From contig NZ_BMRB01000002.1 of NCBI RefSeq assembly GCF_014648415.1, forward strand, positions 331,260 through 395,259: DNA of 64,000 bases, written 5' to 3'. Positions 32,449 to 40,224 of this stretch are shown here, piece after piece. Position 1 is the first letter of the stretch. Each line of letters opens with the position of its first letter. The stretch comes from Actinokineospora fastidiosa. Lineage in GTDB: Bacteria > Actinomycetota > Actinomycetes > Mycobacteriales > Pseudonocardiaceae. The position numbers and the translations under genes are program-made. The notes under the pieces are model-generated. The model searched no databases, was not told the origin of the DNA, and was given only the letters and a program-made list of their open reading frames with translations.

Positions 32449-34169
32449 TCCGGCTGCTCGGCGGCATCGTCCCGGGACCGTCGCGGGGCCGGTTCCGCAG
32501 GCTGGTCGCGGGCTCCGTCGCGGCCTCGGTCGCGGGCGGGCTGGCGTACGTGGTGCTGGTGCCGCTGCTGCGGGCCCTGTTCGCCGAGGACATGACGACC
32601 GCGTGGCTGTGGGCAGGCGTGCTGGCCGCCGCCTGCGCCGCGTACTCCGTGCTCACCGTGTGGACGACGGGCGTGGGGGTCGCGCTCGGGATCGATCTGC
32701 TGCGTGAGACGCACCGCCGGATCGGCGACCACACCGCGGCGCTCCCCCTGGCCTGGTTCGGTCCCGAGCGGACCGGAGCGCTGGGCCGCATGGCGGGCCG
32801 CGGAGCCATGGACGTGGCGATGGTCCCGGCGCGGCTGGTGCGCCCGCTGGTGTCGGCGGTCGTCACGCCGCTGACCCTGGTGGTGGCGATGGTCCTGTTC
32901 GACTGGCGGATGGGCGTCGCGCTGCTGGTCTGCGTGCCCGTCGTCGCCGGGGGCGCGCGGGCGCTGGCGGCCATGGTGGGCCGAGGCGAGGCCGCCGAGC
33001 ACGCGGCCACGGCGGCCGCCTGCGACCGCGTCGTGGAGTTCGCGCGGCACCAGGCGGTGCTGCGCTCGGCGGGCCGCACCGCCGACAGCACCGAACGCGC
33101 CCTGCGCGAGCAGCACGCTGCCAGGCGTCGGTCCCTCTTCGGCGGCAGTGTCGGAGCGGCGGTGTTCCTGCTGGTGCTGCAGCTCGCGCTGACCGCGATC
33201 CTGGCGTGGGGCACCTATCTCGCGCTCGGCGGCGGGCTGCGGGTGGTCGAGCTGATCGCCCTGCTGGTCCTCGCCGCCCGCTCGGTCGACCCGCTGGTGC
33301 AGGCGGGTGAGCTGAGCGCGGTCCTGAGGGTCGCCACCGAGGCGGTGCGCCGGATGACGGACCTGCTGACCACACCGACCCTGCCCGAACCCGCCCGGCC
33401 AGCCGCTCCCGCTGACGCGTCCATCGAGTTCGACCACGTCACCTTCGGCTACGACGGCACGCCCGTGCTCCGCGACGTCTCGTTCACCGTGCCCGCGGGC
33501 ACCACGACCGCCATCGTGGGCGCATCGGGCGCGGGCAAGACCACGGTGACCCGGCTGGTCGCCCGGTTCGCCGACCCGGACGATGGCGCGGTGCGCATCG
33601 GCGGCCGCGACCTGCGCGAGCTGGGGACCGCCGTCGTCCTCGACCACGTCTCGGTGGTGTTCCAGCAGGTGTACCTGTTCGACGACACGCTGTGGGAGAA
33701 CATCCGGGTCGGCCGCCCGGACGCCGACGACGCCGAGATCGAGCGCGCGGCGCGCATGGCCCGTGTCGACGAGATCGTGCGGCGGCTGCCCCGGGGGTGG
33801 GACACCCCGGTCGGGGAGGGCGGCGCGGCGCTGTCCGGCGGCGAACGCCAGCGGGTGTCGATCGCCCGCGCGCTGCTCAAGGACGCCCCGGTGGTCCTGC
33901 TGGACGAGGCCACGGCCGCGCTCGACGCGGAGAACGAGGCCGCGGTCCGCGACGCGCTCGACGCGCTGGGCCGGGACCGCACGGTCCTCGTCGTCGCCCA
34001 CCGGCTGGCCACCATCGCCGCAGCCGACCAGATCCTGGTCATGGGCTCGGGGACCGTCGTCGAGCGCGGCGCCCACGACGACCTCCTGGCCGCGGGCGGC
34101 GCCTACGCCCGGCTGTGGGCCAGCCGCGAGCGCGCCGAAGGCTGGCGCCTGACCAGGCCCGCCCGGTAG
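32445..34169 (+). CDS. ABC transporter, fused permease-ATPase half 2
   Basis: 574 residues from GTG 32445, overlapping the stop of half 1 by 4 bases. An N-terminal six-helix permease (about 15-295) precedes an ATPase with Walker A GASGAGKTT (near 358), Q-loop VFQQVYLF, signature LSGGERQR (near 462), Walker B VLLDEATAALD (near 484) and AHRLATIAAAD. Both ATPase sites look intact. It should form a heterodimer with half 1 and move the cluster product or its metal complex across the membrane. There is no separate substrate-binding protein, as expected for the YbtPQ/IrtAB type. Confidence 0.92.
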   Translation: MIRLLGGIVPGPSRGRFRRLVAGSVAASVAGGLAYVVLVPLLRALFAEDMTTAWLWAGVLAAACAAYSVLTVWTTGVGVALGIDLLRETHRRIGDHTAALPLAWFGPERTGALGRMAGRGAMDVAMVPARLVRPLVSAVVTPLTLVVAMVLFDWRMGVALLVCVPVVAGGARALAAMVGRGEAAEHAATAAACDRVVEFARHQAVLRSAGRTADSTERALREQHAARRRSLFGGSVGAAVFLLVLQLALTAILAWGTYLALGGGLRVVELIALLVLAARSVDPLVQAGELSAVLRVATEAVRRMTDLLTTPTLPEPARPAAPADASIEFDHVTFGYDGTPVLRDVSFTVPAGTTTAIVGASGAGKTTVTRLVARFADPDDGAVRIGGRDLRELGTAVVLDHVSVVFQQVYLFDDTLWENIRVGRPDADDAEIERAARMARVDEIVRRLPRGWDTPVGEGGAALSGGERQRVSIARALLKDAPVVLLDEATAALDAENEAAVRDALDALGRDRTVLVVAHRLATIAAADQILVMGSGTVVERGAHDDLLAAGGAYARLWASRERAEGWRLTRPAR

Positions 34170-34184
34170 GAAGGTCACCCCGGA

Positions 34185-35018
34185 ATGCCCGACAAGCACA
34201 CCGTCGCGTTGCCCGCCGCCCAGGAGACGCTGCTCATCCCGCTCTACGCCCGGGCGCTGGAGACCCGCAAGAGGCGGCCCCTGCTCCGCGACCCGAGGTC
34301 GGTCGCCATGGTCGAGCGGATCGACTACGACTTCGCCCGGCTCGGCACCGGCCGCAGCATGATCGGCGCGGTGCTGCGCGGGATGATCGTGGACGCGTGG
34401 GTGTCCGGGTTCCTGGCGGCGAACCCCTCGGGCACCGTCGTCGAGATCGGGGCGGGCCTCAACACCCGGCACGAGCGGCTCGACAACGGCCGGGCCCACT
34501 GGGTCGAGTACGACCTCCCCGAGGTCATCGACCTGCGGAAGCGGTTCTTCGCCGACACCGAGCGCCGGACGATGCTGGCCGCCTCCGCCACGGGCGAGGA
34601 GTGGGTGCCCGCTGTCAAGACCCGGCCCGGTCCCTACCTGTTCGTGTCCGAGGCCGTGCTGATCTACGCCTCCCGGACGGGCGCGGCCGAGGCCGTCGGG
34701 CACATCCGGCGGCACTTCCCGGGCGCGGGACTGATCATGGACACCTTCACGACCACCGCGGTGTCCATGATGGACTCCCACGACACGCTGCGGCACATGA
34801 GGGCGCGGCCCGCCTGGAGTGTCGACGACCCGGCGTCCGAGCTCGCCCGGTGGGGCCTGTCCGTGGAGCGGACCTGCACGCTGCCGCGCGCGACGCCCGA
34901 GGTCCGGCGCGCGCTGCCGCTCGGCATGCGCCTGACCACCGCGCTGATCGACCGCACTCCCCCAGGCAGGCGATATCACCTGCACAACACGCGCGTGACC
35001 CCTTGTCCGCCACGGTGA
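34185..35018 (+). CDS. Leucine carboxyl methyltransferase (PPM1/LCM) family O-methyltransferase
   Basis: 277 residues. Family motifs: ALETRKRRPLLRDPRSV at the start, VVEIGAGLNTRHERL (SAM motif I, near residue 85), WVEYDLPEVIDLRKRFF and FVSEAVLIYA. Eukaryotic members methylate a protein C-terminal leucine carboxylate. Bacterial cluster-linked members methylate hydroxyl or carboxyl groups of small molecules. Sixteen bases downstream of the ABC pair and in the same operon as a second O-methyltransferase, it probably methylates the product, perhaps the terminal carboxylate or a phenol. Confidence 0.88.
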   Translation: MPDKHTVALPAAQETLLIPLYARALETRKRRPLLRDPRSVAMVERIDYDFARLGTGRSMIGAVLRGMIVDAWVSGFLAANPSGTVVEIGAGLNTRHERLDNGRAHWVEYDLPEVIDLRKRFFADTERRTMLAASATGEEWVPAVKTRPGPYLFVSEAVLIYASRTGAAEAVGHIRRHFPGAGLIMDTFTTTAVSMMDSHDTLRHMRARPAWSVDDPASELARWGLSVERTCTLPRATPEVRRALPLGMRLTTALIDRTPPGRRYHLHNTRVTPCPPR

Positions 35019-35031
35019 CCAGGAGACCGAC

Positions 35032-36069
35032 ATGTCCACAATAGAGGCCGGTCGGGCGACGGCCGATCACCTGCGACTGATGACCCTGATGTACGGCACG
35101 ATCGCGGCGCAGGTCGTCGGCATCGCCGCCCGCCTCGGGCTGGCCGACAGGCTCGGCGACGCCGAGCGCGCCAGCGCCGAGGTGGCGGCGGCGGTCGACG
35201 CCCATCCCGACGCGACCACCCGGCTCCTGCGCGCGCTGGCCGCCCTGGACCTCGTCGCCGAGACCGGGCCGGACCGCTACCGGCTCACCGAGACCGGCGC
35301 CTTGTTGCGCAGCGACCGGCCGGACTCGCTGCACACCGCGGTGCTGCTGCTCACCGACCCGGCGATGCTGGCCACCTGGGCCCGGCCGGACGCCGCGGTG
35401 CGCACGGGCCTGCCGGTGTTCGAGCGGGTGCACGGCGCGGACTTCTTCACCCACGTCGGCGCGGACCCGCGGCTGTCCGAGCGGTTCAACGCGATGATGC
35501 GGCAAATGACCCTGCCCGTCGCGCGGGCGCTCCCGGGCGCGTACGACTTCTCGCGGTTCCACACCGTCGCCGACATCGGCGGCGGCGACGGCACCGTGCT
35601 CGCCGAGATCCTGCGCGCCAACCCGACGCTGCGCGGCGTTCTGTTCGACACGGCCGAAGGTCTGGCGCAGGCGGCCACGACGCTGGACGCGGCGGGCGTG
35701 GGCGACCGCTGCGGGACGGTGGCGGGCGACTTCTTCGTGTCGGTGCCCGGCGGGGCGGACGGCTACCTGCTCAAGAGCGTCCTGCACGACTGGGACGACG
35801 CCCGGTGCGCCACCCTGCTCGGGCACTGCCGCGCGGTGATCCCGGACGGCGGCAGGCTGCTCATCGTCGAGACGGTCCTGCCCGACCGGATCGACCCCGC
35901 GGACCCGACGCCGTACCTCAGCGACATCACGATGTTGGTCAATATGGGCGGCCGCGAACGCGGGCGGGGCGAATTCGCCGCCCTGTGCGCGCGCAGCGGG
36001 TTCGCGGTCGTCGCCACGCATCCCCTCCTCGGGCCGTATTCGCTGATCGAGGCGGTGCCCGCCGGATGA
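35032..36069 (+). CDS. O-methyltransferase (hydroxyneurosporene/acetylserotonin OMT family)
   Basis: 345 residues from ATG 35032, with AGGAG upstream. An N-terminal winged-helix dimerisation domain (about 1-105) precedes a SAM domain with VADIGGGDGTVLAEIL (near 178-192) and the catalytic LKSVLHDWDD, whose His is near residue 252. GRERGRGEF and a closing GPYSLIEAVPA are typical of phenolic or hydroxyl O-methyltransferases from antibiotic pathways. The start codon of the following P450 overlaps its stop (ATGA). A phenolic hydroxyl is a plausible acceptor, but methylating the salicyl hydroxyl would weaken metal binding, so another hydroxyl is possible. Confidence 0.92.
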   Translation: MSTIEAGRATADHLRLMTLMYGTIAAQVVGIAARLGLADRLGDAERASAEVAAAVDAHPDATTRLLRALAALDLVAETGPDRYRLTETGALLRSDRPDSLHTAVLLLTDPAMLATWARPDAAVRTGLPVFERVHGADFFTHVGADPRLSERFNAMMRQMTLPVARALPGAYDFSRFHTVADIGGGDGTVLAEILRANPTLRGVLFDTAEGLAQAATTLDAAGVGDRCGTVAGDFFVSVPGGADGYLLKSVLHDWDDARCATLLGHCRAVIPDGGRLLIVETVLPDRIDPADPTPYLSDITMLVNMGGRERGRGEFAALCARSGFAVVATHPLLGPYSLIEAVPAG

Positions 36070-37298
36070 CGACCCAGCTCGCGAGCACGACCGTGGACCT
36101 GACGGCCGAGGACTTCCACGCCACCGCCCACCCCCTCTACGACGCGCTCCGCGCCCGTGACCCGGTCAGCTTCGTCCGGCTGCCGCACCAGCCCGAGGGC
36201 GAGGGCTTCTGGATGATCACCGGTCACGCCGCCGCCGAGGCCGCGCTGCGCCACCGCGGCCTGGCCAACGACCCCCGCCGCGCGCTGTCGCCCGAGGAGA
36301 TCGCCCGGCGGCCGGAGACCCGGCATCCGGGGACCCAGGCCACCATGCTGTTCACCGACCCGCCCGAGCACACCCGGTTGCGCCGGGTGCTCACGAAGGC
36401 GTTCACCCCGCGGCTCGTCGCCCGGCTCCGCCCCGCCATGGCCGGGCACGCCGACCGGCTGCTGGCCTCGGCCGCCCGCTCCGACGAGGTCGACCTGATC
36501 AGCGCCTACGCGTATCCGCTCCCGCTGGCCGTGATCGGCGACGTGCTCGGCTACCCGGAGTCCTGGCACGACCGGCTGCGGGACTTCGCCGTGCGCGCGG
36601 CCGCGCGGTCCAGTCCGCTCGACGCGCCGGACGGGGACGTCGGCGCGGAGTTGGAGGGCTACGCCCGCGACGTCGTCGCGCTGAAGCGCCGCGAGCCGGG
36701 CGACGACCTCGTCAGCAGGCTGCTGAACCCCGACTCGGCCGACGACCGGCTCACCGACACCGAACTGCTGGCCATGATCGGCCTGCTGACCGCGGCCGGG
36801 TTCGAGACCACCGCCAGCGTGATCGGCTGCGCGGCGCTGGCCCTGGCGGGCCACCCCGACCAGTGGGCGGCGCTGCGGCGCGATCCCGGGCTGGCGAGCG
36901 CGGCCGTCGAGGAGACCCTGCGCCACTGGTGTCCCATCGAGACCGCGACGATGCGCTTCGCCGTCGCGCCGCTCGACATCGCGGGCAGGCGGATCGGCGC
37001 GGGCGACACCGTGCTGGTCTTCCCGGGCGCGGCCAACCGCGACCCCGACCACGTCCCCGACCCGCACCGCTTCGACATCCACCGCGAGCCGCGCGGCCAT
37101 CTCGGCTTCGGCGGCGGCATCCACACCTGCCCCGGCGCGGCGCTGGCCCGCGCCGAGTGCCGCACGGCCATCGCGATGCTGGCCAGCCGCTGGCCGGACC
37201 TGCGCCTGGCCTGTTCGCCGGAGGAACCGAGGTGGCGGCCGGGCATGGGGCTGCGCGGTCTCCGCGAGCTGCCGGTCCACCCGGGTGTGCCGCGGTGA
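36066..37298 (+). CDS. Cytochrome P450
   Basis: 410 residues from ATG 36066 (ATGA overlap). Haem loop FGGGIHTCPGAALARAE with axial Cys355, I-helix TAAGFETTASV, K-helix EETLR, and an N-terminal MLFTDPPEHTRLRRVLTKAF. It has the layout of CYP107-like tailoring P450s of actinomycetes. It is the second P450 in the cluster and is distinct from the one at 9.7-11.0 kb, which lacks the DPPEHTRLR signature. The substrate is probably the NRPS product or a precursor. The next gene starts inside its stop codon (GTGA), so translation is coupled. Confidence 0.93.
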   Translation: MTTQLASTTVDLTAEDFHATAHPLYDALRARDPVSFVRLPHQPEGEGFWMITGHAAAEAALRHRGLANDPRRALSPEEIARRPETRHPGTQATMLFTDPPEHTRLRRVLTKAFTPRLVARLRPAMAGHADRLLASAARSDEVDLISAYAYPLPLAVIGDVLGYPESWHDRLRDFAVRAAARSSPLDAPDGDVGAELEGYARDVVALKRREPGDDLVSRLLNPDSADDRLTDTELLAMIGLLTAAGFETTASVIGCAALALAGHPDQWAALRRDPGLASAAVEETLRHWCPIETATMRFAVAPLDIAGRRIGAGDTVLVFPGAANRDPDHVPDPHRFDIHREPRGHLGFGGGIHTCPGAALARAECRTAIAMLASRWPDLRLACSPEEPRWRPGMGLRGLRELPVHPGVPR

Positions 37299-38137
37299 CG
37301 CCCGCCGTCGTCCTGGTTCCCGGCGCCTTCACCGGGGCGTGGATGTGGGCCGACGTCGCCGCGGGCCTGCGTCGTCGGGGCATCGCCGCGAGCGCGATCG
37401 ACCTGCCGTCGATCGGGCCGGACGCCGGGGACGCGGGTTTCGCCGCGGACGTGCGCGCGGTGCGCCGGGCCCTCGACCGGCTGGAGCCGCCGGTGCTGCT
37501 GTGCGGCCACTCCTACGGCGGCGGGGTCATCACCGAGTCCGCCGCGGGCCCGCACCCGGCGGTGCGCCGTCTCGTGTACGTCAACGCGGCCGTTCCCGAT
37601 ATCGGGGACAGTCTCGTCAGCCTCATGACGGCGGCGGTCGCCAGGGCGAGGCTAGGCGAGCGCCCGGACCGCGGTGTGGTCCTCCGCGGCGACGGCCTCG
37701 CCCACCTCGACCGCGAGTACGCCCGCCGCGTCCTCTTCAACGACTGCGGCCCGGACCGCGCGGAGGCGGCGCTGGCCCGCCTCAGCCCGACCAACCCGAG
37801 CGGGTCCGACCGGCCGCTCGCCCACGCCGCCTGGCGCGACCTGCCCGCCACGTATCTGCGCGGCACCGAGGACCGCCTGGTGGAGGCGATCGCGCCCGCC
37901 TTCATCGCGCACGGGCCGGAGCTGGTCGAGTTCCCCGTCGGGCACTGTCCGCAGTGGAGCCGCCCGGAGCTGGTCGTCGACCTGCTCGCCGACCGCGCCC
38001 TGGGTATGACCACCGGTCCGTCCGCAGCCGAACGAACCCGCACGGGAGACCCATGCTCACCAAACAGCAGCTCATCGATCAGACCTTCGCCAGCGCCGAC
38101 GTGGACGGCGACGGCTACCTCACCGAGTCGGACCTGA
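37295..38137 (+). CDS. Alpha/beta hydrolase
   Basis: 280 residues from GTG 37295 (GTGA overlap with the P450). VVLVPGAFTGAWMW is the oxyanion-hole strand of this family. The nucleophile elbow is GHSYGGG, with Ser73. The acid is probably the Asp in RGTEDRLV and the base the His in FPVGHCPQWSRPE. These fit small-molecule esterase/lipase-like hydrolases. It could act as a repair or release hydrolase or cleave an ester in a tailoring step. The last 28 residues are Ser/Thr/Pro-rich and lie in an 85-base overlap with the next gene in another frame. Confidence 0.87.
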   Translation: MTPAVVLVPGAFTGAWMWADVAAGLRRRGIAASAIDLPSIGPDAGDAGFAADVRAVRRALDRLEPPVLLCGHSYGGGVITESAAGPHPAVRRLVYVNAAVPDIGDSLVSLMTAAVARARLGERPDRGVVLRGDGLAHLDREYARRVLFNDCGPDRAEAALARLSPTNPSGSDRPLAHAAWRDLPATYLRGTEDRLVEAIAPAFIAHGPELVEFPVGHCPQWSRPELVVDLLADRALGMTTGPSAAERTRTGDPCSPNSSSSIRPSPAPTWTATATSPSRT

Positions 38138-38595
38138 TCGCGAGCGCCACCCGGCTCTCCACCGCGATGCTCGACAAGGTCGCCGCCGGTGACGCGACCG
38201 GGAAGCCGCTGCCCGCCGATGTGGCGGAGATGCTCACCACCGCGGCGGACCTGATGCCGAGGATGTCGGCGGTGCAATGGCGGATGATCGGTTCGATCGC
38301 CCGGCTGGACGACCAGGGCCGGTTGACCCGCGACGAGTTCGCCCGGATCACCGACCACCTGATGGCCGGGGAGACCGACGACGCCCACAACCTCGTCTTC
38401 GACGCCACCTGGCACCTCCTGCACGCCGACGGCGAGGACTTCATGCGCCGGGACGACTGGCACCGCTTCGCCGAGGCCCACGCCATCACCCGCTACGTCG
38501 ACGACCTCTTCGACGAGATGGACAGCGACCACGACGGCAAGGTCAGCAAGGACGACTACCTGGCCGTCCGTTCCGGGTGGGACGAGCGCGCGTGA
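38053..38595 (+). CDS. EF-hand calcium-binding protein 2
   Basis: 180 residues from ATG 38053, with GGGAGA upstream. Loops 1 (residues 16-27, DVDGDGYLTESD) and 4 (157-168, DSDHDGKVSKDD) match the calcium-binding consensus except for Asp at position 12. The two middle sites (DDQGRLTRDE and HADGEDFMRRDD) are degenerate. No signal peptide. It is related in layout to EF-hand protein 1 at 27.4 kb, and both have DSDHDGK in a C-terminal loop. Its start lies inside the hydrolase gene, so it is probably the last gene of the ABC/tailoring operon. Confidence 0.88.
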   Translation: MLTKQQLIDQTFASADVDGDGYLTESDLIASATRLSTAMLDKVAAGDATGKPLPADVAEMLTTAADLMPRMSAVQWRMIGSIARLDDQGRLTRDEFARITDHLMAGETDDAHNLVFDATWHLLHADGEDFMRRDDWHRFAEAHAITRYVDDLFDEMDSDHDGKVSKDDYLAVRSGWDERA

Positions 38596-38791
38596 CCGAA
38601 CCCGGCGATGACGTGGCCGCAGTGGCTGGCGATCCCCGGCCGCTCCGGCGAACGGGCGACCGGCCCTTGCCAGGCCATCGCCTGCTCATCGGGGTCCTCG
38701 GCTCGACCTGGAGCCACGCCGTCGCGCCCGGTGGCCTCTCCGAGGCGTGCCGCCTTGGTCGCGCATCCCGCGCGTGATCTGGAGTGAACCG

Positions 38792-40063
38792 GTGAACACG
38801 GCCATGCTCCTGCTCGCCCTCGCGGTCATCCTCGTCGCGGCGCAGGTGCTGGGCGCGGCGGCCAGACGGGTGGGGCAGCCGCCGGTCGTCGGCGAGATCG
38901 CGGCGGGCGTGCTGCTGGGCCCCACCCTGTTCGCCGGGGCCGTCCCCGAAACGCTGTTCCCGCAGGACGTCCGGCCCGGGTTGGCCGCGCTGGCCGACCT
39001 CGGCGTCGCGGTGTTCATGCTCGTCATCGGCATGGATCTCGACCAGCGGCTCCTGCGCGGGCAGCGGGCCGCCGCCGCGGGGGTGGCCGCCGGGTCCATC
39101 GCGCTGCCGTTCGCTTCGGGCGCCCTGTTGGCGCTGTACCTGGCGCGCACGCACGAGACCACGGGGACCACGCTTGCCTTCGTGCTGTTCTTCGGCGCGG
39201 CCATGGCGATCACCGCGTTCCCGGTCCTGGTCCGCGTCCTCACCGACCGCGGCATGCACCGCATCGCCGTGGGCGGGCTGGCCGTCGCGGTCGCGGCGAT
39301 CGGCGACGCGGTGGTCTGGTGCCTGCTGGCCGCGGTGCTGACCCTCACCGGCGAGCAGAGCGGCTGGCAGACCGTCCTCGCCGTGCCTTACCTCCTGGTC
39401 ATGGTGTTCGCCGTGCGGCCCGCGCTGGCCACGGTGGCGGCCGCTCTCGCGCGGCGTGGCCGTCCCCTGCCCCCGAGCGCGCTCGCCGGGGTCGTGGTGT
39501 TCGCGGCCGGGTCCGGCGCGGCCACGGAGTGGCTGGGACTGCACTTCATCTTCGGCGCGTTCCTCGCGGGCGCGGTCATCCCCCGCGCCGGGACCGAGGC
39601 GCTGCGGGCGGAGATCGTCGCGCGGATCAGGCCGCTGGGCTCGGTGCTGCTGCCGGTCTACTTCGCGGTAGCGGGCCTGGCGGTGGACCTCTCCACCGTC
39701 ACCGTCACCGCGGTGGGTGAACTGGCGCTGATCCTGCTGATCGCCGTCTCCGGCAAGTTCCTCGGCGCCTACGCCGCCGCCCGGGCCTGCGGCCAATCCT
39801 CCCGCCACGCCGCCACTCTGGGCGTGCTGATGAACACCCGCGGCCTCACCGAACTGATCGTCCTCGACATCGGCCTGCGGACCGGACTCTTGGACACCGC
39901 GCTGTATTCGCTGATGGTCGTGATGACCATCGTGGCCACCGCGATGACCGGCCCCCTGCTGCACGTGGTCTACCCACCCCGCCTGCTCGCCGACTTGCCG
40001 TCCGGGGTCACCCACCCGAGGGTGCCCGAGCCGGGACCTGCCGGAGGGGCCTGCCAGCCCTGA
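38792..40063 (+). CDS. Kef/CPA2-type cation:proton antiporter
   Basis: 423 residues from GTG 38792, with TGGAG 7 bases upstream. About 12 membrane helices fill the protein. Family motifs are GQPPVVGEIAAGVLLGPT, AVFMLVIGMDLD, FGAAMAITAFPVLVRVL, LGLHFIFGAFLAGAVIPR and GVLMNTRGLTELIVLDIGL. There is no C-terminal RCK/TrkA-N domain, unlike KefB/C. It should exchange K+ or Na+ for protons. Such genes also occur beside antibiotic clusters, but no direct link can be read here. The 196-base gap upstream has no convincing gene. Confidence 0.92.
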   Translation: MNTAMLLLALAVILVAAQVLGAAARRVGQPPVVGEIAAGVLLGPTLFAGAVPETLFPQDVRPGLAALADLGVAVFMLVIGMDLDQRLLRGQRAAAAGVAAGSIALPFASGALLALYLARTHETTGTTLAFVLFFGAAMAITAFPVLVRVLTDRGMHRIAVGGLAVAVAAIGDAVVWCLLAAVLTLTGEQSGWQTVLAVPYLLVMVFAVRPALATVAAALARRGRPLPPSALAGVVVFAAGSGAATEWLGLHFIFGAFLAGAVIPRAGTEALRAEIVARIRPLGSVLLPVYFAVAGLAVDLSTVTVTAVGELALILLIAVSGKFLGAYAAARACGQSSRHAATLGVLMNTRGLTELIVLDIGLRTGLLDTALYSLMVVMTIVATAMTGPLLHVVYPPRLLADLPSGVTHPRVPEPGPAGGACQP

Positions 40064-40224
40064 CGGGGCGCTGCCTGCGCATCCGCCGCCACGCCCTCAC
40101 CCCCGACCGCCCACACCTCGGCATCGAGGTCGCGGGCGTCGAGTGCGGAGTCGGCGCGGCAGGCACTCTCACCTGTCCTCCTCGGACCGGCGACGGTCCT
40201 CGCGGGGAGTCGTATGGTGTCGGG

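Noticed and set aside
38592-38777. A 61-residue frame starting GTGA over the stop of EF-hand gene 2
   Set aside because: The overlap looks like translational coupling, but the sequence is low-complexity without a recognisable fold. It falls in the gap before the antiporter gene.
40064-40224. Small gene between the antiporter and the LAL regulator
   Set aside because: No binding site plus start and no protein-like sequence on either strand; probably the promoter region of the regulator.
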